This document shows, one piece after another, positions 19,454 through 29,819 of a stretch of 54,857 nucleotides of DNA. Source of the stretch: Bacillota bacterium. GTDB taxonomy: Bacteria; Bacillota; JAAYKD01. The position numbers were made by a program, and so were the translations under genes. Below the pieces are notes generated by a model that did no database searches, was not told the origin of the DNA, and saw only the letters and a list, made by a program, of their open reading frames with translations. Location: NCBI GenBank assembly GCA_012522585.1, contig JAAYKD010000074.1, positions 1 through 54,857 on the forward strand, in the 5' to 3' direction. Position 1 is the first letter of the stretch; each line of letters opens with the position of its first letter.

Positions 19454-21295
19454 CTATCTCCTTCTTCTCTTCCTAGAATTTCTTCTTTGATAGTTTTGCC
19501 CCTTGCTTAAAGGAGGCACAAGGGCCTTTTCACCGTGACCGATCAAATCCTGGCGTCCCGAACTCAGCAGAGTATCATGAACAATCCTTCTATTTTCAGG
19601 TTTTTTATATTGTAAAAGGGCTCTTTGCTGCCTTCTTTTTTGAGGAGATTTGATCACTGTGACTTCTTCTAAAGTGATGGGGTCATAGCCGCTGTAATAC
19701 ATAGCGGTGGAAATACTGCCCGGGGTAGGAATAAAATCCTGAACCTGTTGGGGCTGAAAGCCTATATCTCTGACGTATTCAGCCAATTCTATGGCATCAC
19801 TGAGATGACAACCGGGGTGAGAGGTCATCAGATAGGGCACTAAATATTGCTTCAAGCCTAGTTTTTCATTGGCTTTGGCGTAGGCTAGGCGAAACTGATC
19901 GAACACTTCTACGCCAGGTTTGCCCATGCAATCCAGGGCATTTTTGGCAACATGCTCAGGGGCTACTTTAAGTTGACCACTGATGTGGTAAAGACACAAT
20001 TCCTCCAGATATTCCTGCCCCTTTGGGTCCGCCAGCAAAAAGTCATAGCGAATTCCGGAGCGGACAAAGACCTTTTTTACTCCCGCAACTTTTCTGGCCT
20101 TGCGCAAGAGTTCAAAATAATCGCTGTGGTCTACCACTAAAGAGGGGCAATTTTCTGGAAAGAGGCATTGCCTAAAATTACAGGCACCAAATTCCTCTTG
20201 TTTGGCACAAGCCGGTATGCGGAAATTGGCACTGGGCCCACCAATATCGTGAATATAGCCTTTGAAGCGAGGGGATTTGGTCATAGCCTCTATTTCTTTT
20301 AAGATGCTCTCATGACTTCTATTTTGAATAATCCTGCCTTGATGTGAAGTAATGGCACAAAAATTACAGCCTCCGAAACAACCCCGATGGCTGGTAATAC
20401 TAAATTCAACTTCTGCTAAAGCAGGAACTCCTCCCTCTTTGTCATAGAGAGGATGCCAAGTTCGCTCATAGGGCAAATCGTAAACAGCATCCATTTCCTT
20501 TTGGCTCAAAGGCTTAGCCGGTGGATTCACTACTAAATAGCCTTGATCCAGCTTTTGAATTAAGGGTTTTCCTAAAAAGGGATTCTGCTCTTTTTCAGCT
20601 TGACCTACGGAGCGTGCATATTCTCTTTTGCTTTTTCTGACTTGAGCCAAGGAAGGCAGAATGACTGCCTCGGCCAATTCTGGTTTTTCCTCACTGAGAT
20701 AAGCCGTCCCGGCCAGATCTTTCAAGTTTTTCAAAGGCACATTGCGACGGCTAAATTCAGCTAGCTGCCACAATTGCTTTTCCGCCATACCATAGATGAG
20801 CAAGTCAGCTTGGGCTTCAGCAATGATGGAGTTTTTTAGAGTATCTTCCCAATAATCATAGTGGGGATGACGTCTCAAACTGGCTTCGATACCGCCTAAG
20901 ATGATCATACTCTGGGGGAAAAGCTCTCTGATTTTCAAACTATTGGCAATGCTGGCCCGATTTGGCCTTAAGCCTCCCTTGCCTCCGGGGGCATAATCAT
21001 CCTGACTGCGCCTCTTCTTGGCAGCAGTATAATTTGAAACCATGGAATCCATATTGCCTGCACTGATCATAAAGGCTTGGGTGGGAGCACCGAAGAGGGT
21101 AAAATCTTGATCTTTATTGAGATCCGGTGCAGCAATGATTCCGACTCTAAATCCTTCCGCTTCCAGAAGACGAGCCACAATACTCATGCCAAAACTGGGA
21201 TGATCCACATAGGCATCTCCGCTGACGATGATAAAATCTAAAACTTCCCAATTTCGTTTTAGCATTTCTTCTTTAGTTAAGGGTAAAAAAGACAT
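19454..21295 (-). CDS. YgiQ family radical SAM protein
   Basis: 613 aa; FLPLTKEEM, DFIIVSGDAYVDHPSFG, HRGCFGGCNFCAITSHQGR, FIPTPGSISTAMYYSG. Confidence 0.95.
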   Translation of the reverse strand: MSFLPLTKEEMLKRNWEVLDFIIVSGDAYVDHPSFGMSIVARLLEAEGFRVGIIAAPDLNKDQDFTLFGAPTQAFMISAGNMDSMVSNYTAAKKRRSQDDYAPGGKGGLRPNRASIANSLKIRELFPQSMIILGGIEASLRRHPHYDYWEDTLKNSIIAEAQADLLIYGMAEKQLWQLAEFSRRNVPLKNLKDLAGTAYLSEEKPELAEAVILPSLAQVRKSKREYARSVGQAEKEQNPFLGKPLIQKLDQGYLVVNPPAKPLSQKEMDAVYDLPYERTWHPLYDKEGGVPALAEVEFSITSHRGCFGGCNFCAITSHQGRIIQNRSHESILKEIEAMTKSPRFKGYIHDIGGPSANFRIPACAKQEEFGACNFRQCLFPENCPSLVVDHSDYFELLRKARKVAGVKKVFVRSGIRYDFLLADPKGQEYLEELCLYHISGQLKVAPEHVAKNALDCMGKPGVEVFDQFRLAYAKANEKLGLKQYLVPYLMTSHPGCHLSDAIELAEYVRDIGFQPQQVQDFIPTPGSISTAMYYSGYDPITLEEVTVIKSPQKRRQQRALLQYKKPENRRIVHDTLLSSGRQDLIGHGEKALVPPLSKGQNYQRRNSRKRRRR

Positions 21296-21315
21296 TTTTC
21301 TCCTTTATTTTGATA

Positions 21316-23877
21316 TCAATCAAACTTATTTTCTAATTGTTCTTTAGAGATTAAAACCTCTCTGGGCTTGGATCCTTGAGGAGGACCGACTATGCCGTGT
21401 TCTTCCAATTGATCCATGATTCTACCGGCTCGACTGTGGCCGATGCGCAATCTTCTCTGTAAATAAGAGACTGAGCCTTGCCCTGTTTCAATAGCAATAT
21501 AAGCGGCTTCCATGAAGAGTTCGTCCACATCAGCCAGGATTTCCCCGTCAATTTCTGCTTCTTCCGGGTTTAAGATGGCCTCATCAAAGACAGGAACTCC
21601 CTGTTGTTTGACATGTTCCACCACCCTTTCCACCTCGGCTTCCGAGATCAAGGGCCCTTGAATTCTGACCGGTTTGCTCAAACCCATGGGTTGAAAGAGC
21701 ATATCCCCTTTGCCCAAAAGCTTTTCGGCTCCGTTCATATCGAGGATTATTCTCGAATCGACACCGGAAGAAACTGCAAAGGCTATGCGACTGGGTATAT
21801 TCGCCTTGATCGAACCGGTGATAATATCTGATGAAGGCCTTTGAGTGCCGATGACCAGATGAATTCCGGCTGCTCGAGCCAACTGAGCTATGCGAATGAT
21901 CGACTCCTCTACCTCGTCTCGAGCTACGATCATCAAATCGGCTAATTCATCGATGAAGACAACCCAATATGATAGGGGGTCATGTTCTCCTATTTCTAAA
22001 ACTTTTTCATTATACTGACCGATGTTCTTTACCCCTGTAGCGGCAAACAGATCATAGCGTTTGTCCATCTCTCGGGTTACCGATTTGAGCACTCCGGCAG
22101 CTTTTTTAGGATCGGTGACTACCGGGGCCAAAAGATGGGGTATGCCATTGTAATTGGACATTTCAACAACCTTGGGGTCGATCATGATCAGCTTGATTTG
22201 GTCGGGAGTAAAGCGATAGAGCAAGCTGGTTATCATACAGTTCATACAGACGCTCTTACCTGATCCGGTAGCTCCTGCAATCAGCAAATGGGGCATTTTA
22301 GACAAATCAGCCACGATGGTGCGCCCGGCTATATCCTTGCCCAAAGGCACGATAACACCGTTTTCTGCATCCTGAAACTCTTCTGTGTTCAAAACATCAT
22401 GGAGTCTGACGATATTTGTTATTTTGTTGGGTACCTCGATTCCAATAGCTGGTTTTCCCGGTATGGGTGCTTCAATCCGCACTCCTGTGGCTGCCAAGCT
22501 CAAGGCTATATCATCAGCTAAATTAGCCACTTTATTGACCCTGATTCCCGGAGCCAGCTGCAATTCATAACGAGTCAGAGTCGGCCCGGAACTTATATTG
22601 ACCACCTTGGATTTGACACCGAAGACAGCCAGAGTCTCCTCCAAGGTCTTGGTATTTTCCTCCAACTCGGCAAAATGTTTGTCCTCAAGGGGTTTTCCCG
22701 GTTGCAAGAGCTCTAAACCGGGCTTTTGATAGCGACTGGTTTTTTCTGTTGGCAAAACCGTTTCCATAAACTCCCCTTCCGGCATTTCAAAGGCTTCTAT
22801 TTGCCCTAAGGGAGGAGTGACGAAAATATCAATTGATTCCTCGGAATCCTTTTGAGCTGAATAATCCTGATCACCGTTTTCTTCTTGATCAAAACCATAG
22901 ATGATTTCTGCATCAGCCTGTAAGCCTGTAACAAGTTCAGTTTTTTCAAGAGAAGGCTGAGCAATCTCAGGCAAATCCTGGGTTTGCTCCTCGTGCTCTT
23001 CTGTTTGAACTGAAATTTCTTCTTCTTGGAGATTATCCGGTTCGACTGGTTCAGGCTTTTTTTCTTTTCTGTTGCCGATTTGAGCCAGTCTCTCCGCCAT
23101 CAGTTTGATCGGAGTCATTTTCTTCTCCTGATCGATCTGATCCAGCGGCTCAGTGCTTGGCTGCTCCAGCTCAACTGGCAAGGGCTCAGCCTTGATAATC
23201 CCTTCTTGCTTGACTTGGGCTATCGGATCTTCAGCTGCAACTTCAGCTTTTTTCTTTTTATTGACTGATTGTCGCTGGGCAATTGAAGAAAATGCTTTTT
23301 TAACCGATTGAAAGAGCTTTTTAAAGAAAGTAAACACAAGGTTAAAATAAAACTGTGGCAACTTCTTGGTGGACAGACAGAGAGCTATAAATAGTAAAAA
23401 AGACAATAGGATGATTAAACCGAAATGGCCTAAGATCGGTAAAAACATATGTAAAATAGCGCTGCCTATAAACCCTCCGGCTTGACGGAAGACGGATTCT
23501 AAACTGGTATCATGTCCTTTAATTTCAAAGGCCAAAGAAAAAACCGGTAAGAAGGCAAGATTTGCCAAGACCAAACCGATGATTTGGCCCAATTTTAAAA
23601 ACAACTTTTGCCAACGCAAATAACCTATAGAAAAGTAAAGAAGGGTAAGAATTAAAACAAAGGAGCCATTGCCCAAATAGTATTTGAAAAAGTCGGCTAA
23701 GACAAAACCGACTACTCCAGTTTTATTGCTAAAAAAACTCAAGGTCAAATAAACCAGAAAAAAAACAGAGCTGAGAGGAAGAAGCCAGTTCAGGAAAAGA
23801 AAATCTCCTTGGACTCTCGCTTTGTTCTTCTTGACACCTTGCTTTTTTCTTTTTCCTGCCAAACTTGTCACCTCCAA
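21316..23877 (-). CDS. ftsK: DNA translocase FtsK/SpoIIIE
   Basis: 853 aa; N-terminal TM segments, Walker A AGATGSGKSVCMN, C-terminal gamma winged-helix RRLRIGHSRAGRIMDQLEEHGIVGPPQGSKPREVLI. Confidence 0.96.
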   Translation of the reverse strand: MEVTSLAGKRKKQGVKKNKARVQGDFLFLNWLLPLSSVFFLVYLTLSFFSNKTGVVGFVLADFFKYYLGNGSFVLILTLLYFSIGYLRWQKLFLKLGQIIGLVLANLAFLPVFSLAFEIKGHDTSLESVFRQAGGFIGSAILHMFLPILGHFGLIILLSFLLFIALCLSTKKLPQFYFNLVFTFFKKLFQSVKKAFSSIAQRQSVNKKKKAEVAAEDPIAQVKQEGIIKAEPLPVELEQPSTEPLDQIDQEKKMTPIKLMAERLAQIGNRKEKKPEPVEPDNLQEEEISVQTEEHEEQTQDLPEIAQPSLEKTELVTGLQADAEIIYGFDQEENGDQDYSAQKDSEESIDIFVTPPLGQIEAFEMPEGEFMETVLPTEKTSRYQKPGLELLQPGKPLEDKHFAELEENTKTLEETLAVFGVKSKVVNISSGPTLTRYELQLAPGIRVNKVANLADDIALSLAATGVRIEAPIPGKPAIGIEVPNKITNIVRLHDVLNTEEFQDAENGVIVPLGKDIAGRTIVADLSKMPHLLIAGATGSGKSVCMNCMITSLLYRFTPDQIKLIMIDPKVVEMSNYNGIPHLLAPVVTDPKKAAGVLKSVTREMDKRYDLFAATGVKNIGQYNEKVLEIGEHDPLSYWVVFIDELADLMIVARDEVEESIIRIAQLARAAGIHLVIGTQRPSSDIITGSIKANIPSRIAFAVSSGVDSRIILDMNGAEKLLGKGDMLFQPMGLSKPVRIQGPLISEAEVERVVEHVKQQGVPVFDEAILNPEEAEIDGEILADVDELFMEAAYIAIETGQGSVSYLQRRLRIGHSRAGRIMDQLEEHGIVGPPQGSKPREVLISKEQLENKFD

Positions 23878-23901
23878 GAATAATTGTTTGCTTTATTTAA
23901 A

Positions 23902-25542
23902 TCAGACGAAAAGAATGACCGGTAGGACCATTGGACGTCTGCGAGTCTGTTCCGAGAGAAACCTGGAAATGTTTTCTCTGACCATATTTCTGATAGTGGC
24001 TGCATCTGCAGATTTCAAATTCTGCTTGATTAAATATTGATTGAGCTGAGCCATCGCTTCTAAGAAGACTTGCTCCGATTCATGGGCCGGTAAAAAGCCC
24101 CGACTTTCAATTTGAGGCAACTTAACAGGAGTTTTATTAGCTTTATCAACGGTTATCACAACGATGACTACCCCATCCTTAGCTAAAATCCTCCTATCCT
24201 TTAAAACCACATTACCGATGTCTCCGACTCCCAAACCGTCAACCATAACTTTTTCAGCAGGAACTTGTTCGCTGATATTTCCTTGATTTGCCTCTAAACG
24301 CAGAACTTCACCGTTTTCCAAAACGAAAACATTCTGATCGGCCCAACCTAAATTGAGAGCGATTTCCTTAGCCTGGACTAAATGTCTGTGTTCTCCGTGA
24401 ATGGGAATGATAAATTTTGGTTTGGTCAGAGAATAGAGCAATTTTAATTCCTCTTGGCCTCCGTGCGAGCTAATTTCCCCTAAGGAGATGAGCTCGTGCA
24501 CTTCTTCTGCTCCCTGACGATAGAGCATATCGATGGTTCTAATCAGAGTTTTTTCTGTTCCGGCATGATAAGAACCGGTTAAGATAATCGTATCATTTTT
24601 TTCGATTTGAAAACGATGTCCCGATTCCCCGCTTAAGGGCCCTAAATAAGGCTGCCCGGGCACTGATGCAACCACGACTAAATCGGGTTTGCGACTTCTG
24701 CCCCTTCTTCCCCTACCCTTGAACTCTCGATATTTTAAAACACCGGCACTTTCTGCTCTGGCAATCACTGCATTCAACTGTTCAGGAAAAAGGGTGACCC
24801 TGCGTTCAGTTTTCTCAGCAATATCCAAAACTTGTTGAATTCGCAAAAGATCGGTGACATAGAGGTGAACTACCACCCTGGCCTCAGCTTCTTCAATTAT
24901 GCCGGCCAGTTTTTCAGCCACCACACTTTCTGAAATGGTGGCACCTTGATGCTCGGCATTGGCGGAATCTGCCAGGAGGGCAAAGACGCCTTGATGGCCT
25001 AAGGCTGCCAAGCGATCCAAATCCGTATTTTCATCCTGATAAGGGGTATAATCTATTTTAAAATCGCCGGTATTGATAACCCAACCTAAAGAAGTTCTGA
25101 TGGCAACTCCACTGGCACCGTAAACATCGTGACAAGCGTGGATCAGCTCGCAGGTTAATTTTCCTAAACGAAACCTTTCCCCCGGTTTTACCGTCTTCAT
25201 CTCCACATTATCATAAAAATAATGCTCCTTGAGATAAAAACCAGCCATCGCCAGAGTCATCTTGGTGCCATAAACAGGCAGAGAAAGTTGCTCCAGCAAA
25301 TAGGGCAAGGAACCTAAATGAGGTTCATGTCCATGGGTCAGGATAATTCCTCTTAACTTTTCCTTGTTCTCTAAAAGAATGGAAAAATCGGGAATGACCA
25401 CGTCGATTCCCAACATACCGTCTTCAGGCATGGCAGAACCGCTGTCGATGATAATCCAATCATCTTCGACAGCTATGACCATCATATTCTTTCCGAATTC
25501 ACCGAATCCACCTAGGGGAATTATCTTAACATTTTCAGACAT
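23902..25542 (-). CDS. RNase J-like metallo-beta-lactamase/beta-CASP protein with a degenerate catalytic motif
   Basis: 546 aa; homologous over its full length to RNase J (TGDFKID, IPIHGEHRHL, GGQEELKLL), but HxHxDH reads HGHEPH and the SNVHR-type motif reads TDLLR. Confidence 0.88.
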   Translation of the reverse strand: MSENVKIIPLGGFGEFGKNMMVIAVEDDWIIIDSGSAMPEDGMLGIDVVIPDFSILLENKEKLRGIILTHGHEPHLGSLPYLLEQLSLPVYGTKMTLAMAGFYLKEHYFYDNVEMKTVKPGERFRLGKLTCELIHACHDVYGASGVAIRTSLGWVINTGDFKIDYTPYQDENTDLDRLAALGHQGVFALLADSANAEHQGATISESVVAEKLAGIIEEAEARVVVHLYVTDLLRIQQVLDIAEKTERRVTLFPEQLNAVIARAESAGVLKYREFKGRGRRGRSRKPDLVVVASVPGQPYLGPLSGESGHRFQIEKNDTIILTGSYHAGTEKTLIRTIDMLYRQGAEEVHELISLGEISSHGGQEELKLLYSLTKPKFIIPIHGEHRHLVQAKEIALNLGWADQNVFVLENGEVLRLEANQGNISEQVPAEKVMVDGLGVGDIGNVVLKDRRILAKDGVVIVVITVDKANKTPVKLPQIESRGFLPAHESEQVFLEAMAQLNQYLIKQNLKSADAATIRNMVRENISRFLSEQTRRRPMVLPVILFV

Positions 25543-25637
25543 TTTTATCTTATCCTCACTAATTTCTCTACAATTCTTTTCTAAGCAATCACCTTAAAAA
25601 ATTCAACGATAGTAGTATTTTATCCTTCTTTAATCAA

Positions 25638-25670
25638 ATAAACCCAGCGTTTTACACCCTGGGTTTATCC
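25638..25670 (-). terminator. Hairpin/possible terminator of the M42 peptidase gene
   Basis: ataaacccag...ctgggtttat stem between the rnj-like gene start and the M42 gene end; weak U-tract. Confidence 0.5.
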
Positions 25671-25709
25671 TTGGAGTTATCTTTTTGAAATTTTATCTTA
25701 AATTCAAGT

Positions 25710-26792
25710 TTAAAGATCCGTAAACTTTAAATCCTCGTAGAGGTGAATATCCTCAACCAAAATTTCCAGGGCTCTGACTAAGCCCACAGCATCATTTAAA
25801 TCCATGACCTCAACGGGAGAATGGGAATAGCGTCTGGGCACGGTCAAGGCTCCTGCTACAATCCCCCCTGCTGCTAAATGAATGGCAGCAGCATCCGTGT
25901 TACCACCAACAAAGACCGTCTTCTGATAATCTATTTTAGCTTTACGGCAGGATTGATCCAAAATATGCTCCATGATCGGGTTGAGCAACATACCTCGGGC
26001 ACCGCCTCCGCTTAAGACTTGAATCGCCGGCCCCTGACCGATGGCAATGGGCAATTCTTTGATGAAATTTACATCAGGTGTATCCCCTGCCGGCATGGTG
26101 TCGATGGCTACGGCAAAATCTGGCTTGAGATTAAAGCTGACCATCTGGGCTCCTCTTAAACCCACTTCTTCTTGAACCGTGATGACTCCATAAAGGGTCC
26201 CGGCAAACTCTCTATCCTGTAATTGTTCGAACAAAACCAAAAGAGCAGCACAGCCGATTCGATCATCAAGAGCCTTGCCCACCACCCTATCTTTATTGTA
26301 AAACTCATGAAAATAGGGCCATTGATAGATGGGATCACCTATTTTTATTCCCATCTCTGCTATTTCTTGGTCACTGCTGACTCCCATATCAATATATAGA
26401 TCACGGTGCTTGGTGACTTCATTTCTTTCCTTATCGCTCATCAGATGCCCGGCTTTCACCCCGACAACACCAAAATGACCGTTGATTCCTACCTGTCTGC
26501 CTAAAAGCAGAGCATCCACTGTTCCGCCTATTTTTTCGAAGCGAATAAAACCATTCTGCTCCACGCTTTTGACAATGGCACCGATTTCATCACTGTGGGC
26601 TGCCAGCATCAGCTTGGGACCTGGTTTTTTACCTTGCAGAGTAGCTATAATATTGCCAAAGGGATCGACTTCTAATTGATCGGCTAAGCCGGTGAATTTA
26701 TCGACTAAAACCCTGACAACTTTCTGCTCTTTACCGGAAACTCCCGGTATTGCCATCAATTCTCTCAATAAATCTTTTAATTTTTCCTTCAA
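25710..26792 (-). CDS. M42 family glutamyl/aminopeptidase
   Basis: LAAHSDEIG, GKALDDRIG, VQEEVGLRG, AIDTMPAGD, RRYSHSPVE. The likely start is TTG at 26792 after SD aggaggg; the ORF track extends to 26861. Confidence 0.92.
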   Translation of the reverse strand: MKEKLKDLLRELMAIPGVSGKEQKVVRVLVDKFTGLADQLEVDPFGNIIATLQGKKPGPKLMLAAHSDEIGAIVKSVEQNGFIRFEKIGGTVDALLLGRQVGINGHFGVVGVKAGHLMSDKERNEVTKHRDLYIDMGVSSDQEIAEMGIKIGDPIYQWPYFHEFYNKDRVVGKALDDRIGCAALLVLFEQLQDREFAGTLYGVITVQEEVGLRGAQMVSFNLKPDFAVAIDTMPAGDTPDVNFIKELPIAIGQGPAIQVLSGGGARGMLLNPIMEHILDQSCRKAKIDYQKTVFVGGNTDAAAIHLAAGGIVAGALTVPRRYSHSPVEVMDLNDAVGLVRALEILVEDIHLYEDLKFTDL

Positions 26793-26865
26793 TTTGGCCC
26801 TCCTTAAAGGTTTTTTATTTTCTCCATAGAAATAATATAGACGAATACTTGAAAGGAGCAAAACA

Positions 26866-27804
26866 ATGAATATACTATCCTATCATCCCTTTACCCCAGA
26901 ACAGATGAAAAGACTTGAAGCTTTGCCATTGGCCAGCCTTCGAATAGTTTCGCCAAAAGAAGACGCCACTCCTTTTCTTGAGAAAGCCCAAGTTGTCTTT
27001 TCCGGCTCAGCTTTAAGAGAAGAAGTTTTAGCCCAAATGCCCCAACTAAAATGGTTACAAGTATCCAGTGCCGGGGTCAACCACCTGCCTCTGGCTAGTT
27101 TAGAAAAAAGAGAGATCACCCTGACAAATGTCCGTGGCATGCACGGTGACTGTATCTCAGAATATATCATCGCCATGATGTTCGCCTTGAGCCGTCATCT
27201 TCCCGCCATGTTAAAAAACCAAGAGGCCAAAAAATGGGAACGAATCGGTCAAGGTATGCTCAAAGGAAAAACCTTAGGCATCATCGGTTTAGGTGGTATC
27301 GGCTTGGTACTGGCTAAAAAAGCTAAAGATCTGGAGATGCAGGTTTTAGGTTTACGCAACAGCGACAAGCCGGCAGCCCATGTTGATAAAATCTATCAAA
27401 ATAAAGACTTACATGAGTTTTTAGGCCAATCTGATTATGTGGCCCTTTGCTGCCCTTTGACTCCGGAAACCACCAATCTGATCGGTTCAGAGGAATTGGC
27501 TGCTATGAAAGAAAGCGCTTTCCTGATCAATATTGCCAGAGGCCGAGTCGTCGATGAACCCGCTTTGATTAAAGCACTGGATAAAAGAATTATCGCCGGA
27601 GCGGCTTTAGACGTTTTCTGGCAAGAACCTCTCCCGGAAGACAGTCCTTTGTGGAATCTGGACAATGTCATTTTAACCCCTCACATAGCCGGTGATATGA
27701 TCGATTACACAGAGAGAGCTGCTAATATTTTTATCGATAATTTGGAAAAATACTTGAATGGTCAACCTTTACACGGCCAAGTCGACTATAAACTGGGATA
27801 TTAA
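26866..27804 (+). CDS. D-2-hydroxyacid dehydrogenase (NAD-dependent)
   Basis: 312 aa; GIIGLGGIGLVLAKKA, INIARGRVVDEPAL, DVFWQEPLPEDSPLW, ILTPHIAG. Confidence 0.93.
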   Translation: MNILSYHPFTPEQMKRLEALPLASLRIVSPKEDATPFLEKAQVVFSGSALREEVLAQMPQLKWLQVSSAGVNHLPLASLEKREITLTNVRGMHGDCISEYIIAMMFALSRHLPAMLKNQEAKKWERIGQGMLKGKTLGIIGLGGIGLVLAKKAKDLEMQVLGLRNSDKPAAHVDKIYQNKDLHEFLGQSDYVALCCPLTPETTNLIGSEELAAMKESAFLINIARGRVVDEPALIKALDKRIIAGAALDVFWQEPLPEDSPLWNLDNVILTPHIAGDMIDYTERAANIFIDNLEKYLNGQPLHGQVDYKLGY

Positions 27805-27862
27805 GAGCTCTGGCGAGCGTCAATGCTGTAACCCTTTGAACTTGACAACCACAACAAAACCC

Positions 27863-27905
27863 AAAACACCTGTCAGGCATTTCGCTTAACAGGTGTTTTC
27901 TTTTT
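27863..27905. terminator. Bidirectional terminator between convergent ddh-like and pyk genes
   Basis: AAAACACCTGT...ACAGGTGTTTTCTTTTTG. Confidence 0.85.
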
Positions 27906-27906
27906 G

Positions 27907-29658
27907 TTAATTATTCTTTCTGACTCGGCCCCGATAGATTCTGCCATAACGGTCAAGGGTGATCTCCTGTCCTGTCTTGAGAATGGAGGTGATATTGTTG
28001 ACCCCAACCATGACAGGTATATTCAAGCTGAGTCCGTAGATAACAGCCGGAGAAGTCAAGCCTCCCTCTTCAGTGATCAGCCCACTGGCCTTTTGCACTG
28101 CTTGAGCGAATTCAGAGTCCAGAGTCTTAGTGATCAGGATATCCCCCTGATTCATCTGCAGATCAGCTTCTTCCGGGCTTAAAGCCACAACTGCTCGGCC
28201 AAAAACCGATTTCTTACCTACAGATGTTCCTTCTGCTAAAATGTCACCTACGGTGATGATCTGCATCATATTGGTGCTGCCCGGAACCCCTGCTCTGATT
28301 CCTGAAGTCAGCAGGACTAAATCTCCATTGGAAATCAAATCAGCTTCCAAAGCGGCAGCCACTGATTCACTGACCATGGTATCAGTATCCTGATTGTGCG
28401 GGCTGACCAAAGGATTGACACCCCAGAGCAAGCACAATTGATTGGCTATAAGCTCATCGTGGGTAACAGCTATAATCCTTGCTAAAGGACGATATTTTGC
28501 TACCATCCGAGCGGTCGTGCCAGTACTGGTAGCGGTGATGATGGCATCAGCTTGTAAGGTCTCAGCACTTTGGCAAACAGCTTGGCTGATCGCATCGGTC
28601 AAAGTAACTTCAGGAACAATCCTTCTGTGGTGAGCTTTATTTCTGACCCAAGTTTCTTCTGTATAGAGAGCTATGCGCGCCATGGTTTCCACAGCTTCCA
28701 CGGGGTAAATCCCGCTGGCTGTCTCTCCTGAGAGCATGATAGCATCGGTTCCATCCAAAATAGCATTGGCTATATCGCTGGCTTCCGCTCTGGTCGGGCG
28801 AGGATTGCGAATCATGGAATCCAGCATCTGAGTGGCGGTTATGACGGGTATTGCCTTCTGATTACATTTTCTGATCATCTCTTTTTGGGCCATGGGAACT
28901 TGTTCAGGTTCAACTTCCACACCTAAGTCTCCCCTGGCTACCATCATAGCATCGACAACATTTAAAATTTCGTCTAAATTATCCAGACCTTCCTGGCTTT
29001 CAATTTTGGCTATGATCTTCTGTCTGCCACCAAATTCCTCGATGACCTTTCTGATTTCCAAAACATCTTCAGCTTTGCGAATAAAGGAAGCTGCTATAAA
29101 ATCCAATTCATGCTCGACGGCAAAGCGGATATCCTCCACATCCTTAGGGTTTAAAGCCGGGATAGATATTTTGGCTCCGGGCAGATTGACCTTCTTGCGG
29201 TCGGAGAGCTCGCCATTATTTAAGACTTGACAGACAATATCGGTTTCATCGACTATTTCTAGCACCCTCATGCTCATATTGCCATCGTCTAAAAGAACGG
29301 TGCTGCCTATTTCCACCTCTTGTGGAAGGGCATCGTATTCTACCTGAACTATCTTCTGATCACCCAAAACCGGACGGGTAGTCAAAGTAAAAATATCTCC
29401 CGAATTCAGAGAAATCTTACCTTCTTTGAATTTACCGATTCGAATTTCCGGCCCCTTATTATCCAAAATTATAGGTATGCGCAAACCCAGTTCTGCAGCT
29501 GCTTCTCTGAGCATCTCGATTCTGCCAAGGTGCTCTTGATGACTGCCATGGGAAAAATTCAGGCGAACCAAATTAGCGCCGGCTTGCAAAAGCCCCTTCA
29601 TGATTTCTAAATCTTTAATAGCGGGTCCTAAAGTTATAATTATTTTAGTTTTCCTCAT
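27907..29658 (-). CDS. pyk: Pyruvate kinase with C-terminal PEP-utilising-type extra domain
   Basis: 583 aa; TKIIITLGPA, MVARGDLGVE, TATQMLDSM, IMLSGETASG; C-terminal extension GDILITKTLDSEFAQAVQKASGLITEEGGLTSPAVIYGLSLNIPVMVG. Confidence 0.97.
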   Translation of the reverse strand: MRKTKIIITLGPAIKDLEIMKGLLQAGANLVRLNFSHGSHQEHLGRIEMLREAAAELGLRIPIILDNKGPEIRIGKFKEGKISLNSGDIFTLTTRPVLGDQKIVQVEYDALPQEVEIGSTVLLDDGNMSMRVLEIVDETDIVCQVLNNGELSDRKKVNLPGAKISIPALNPKDVEDIRFAVEHELDFIAASFIRKAEDVLEIRKVIEEFGGRQKIIAKIESQEGLDNLDEILNVVDAMMVARGDLGVEVEPEQVPMAQKEMIRKCNQKAIPVITATQMLDSMIRNPRPTRAEASDIANAILDGTDAIMLSGETASGIYPVEAVETMARIALYTEETWVRNKAHHRRIVPEVTLTDAISQAVCQSAETLQADAIITATSTGTTARMVAKYRPLARIIAVTHDELIANQLCLLWGVNPLVSPHNQDTDTMVSESVAAALEADLISNGDLVLLTSGIRAGVPGSTNMMQIITVGDILAEGTSVGKKSVFGRAVVALSPEEADLQMNQGDILITKTLDSEFAQAVQKASGLITEEGGLTSPAVIYGLSLNIPVMVGVNNITSILKTGQEITLDRYGRIYRGRVRKNN

Positions 29659-29748
29659 ACTAAACCTCTCTTTCTGTTTAGTTTTTTATTTTTATTATCT
29701 TTCAACACTAACCATTATACACGTAAAATCACCTATATGACAAGTGTT

Positions 29749-29816
29749 AAAAAACTCCTTTCTAACTCAGCTTTTAAATAGTTTAAGCTAAATCAGAAAG
29801 GAGTTTGTTTTTTTAA
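29749..29816 (-). terminator. Terminator of proS
   Basis: aaactcctttct...agaaaggagttt stem flanked by T/A tracts. Confidence 0.75.
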
Positions 29817-29819
29817 AGT

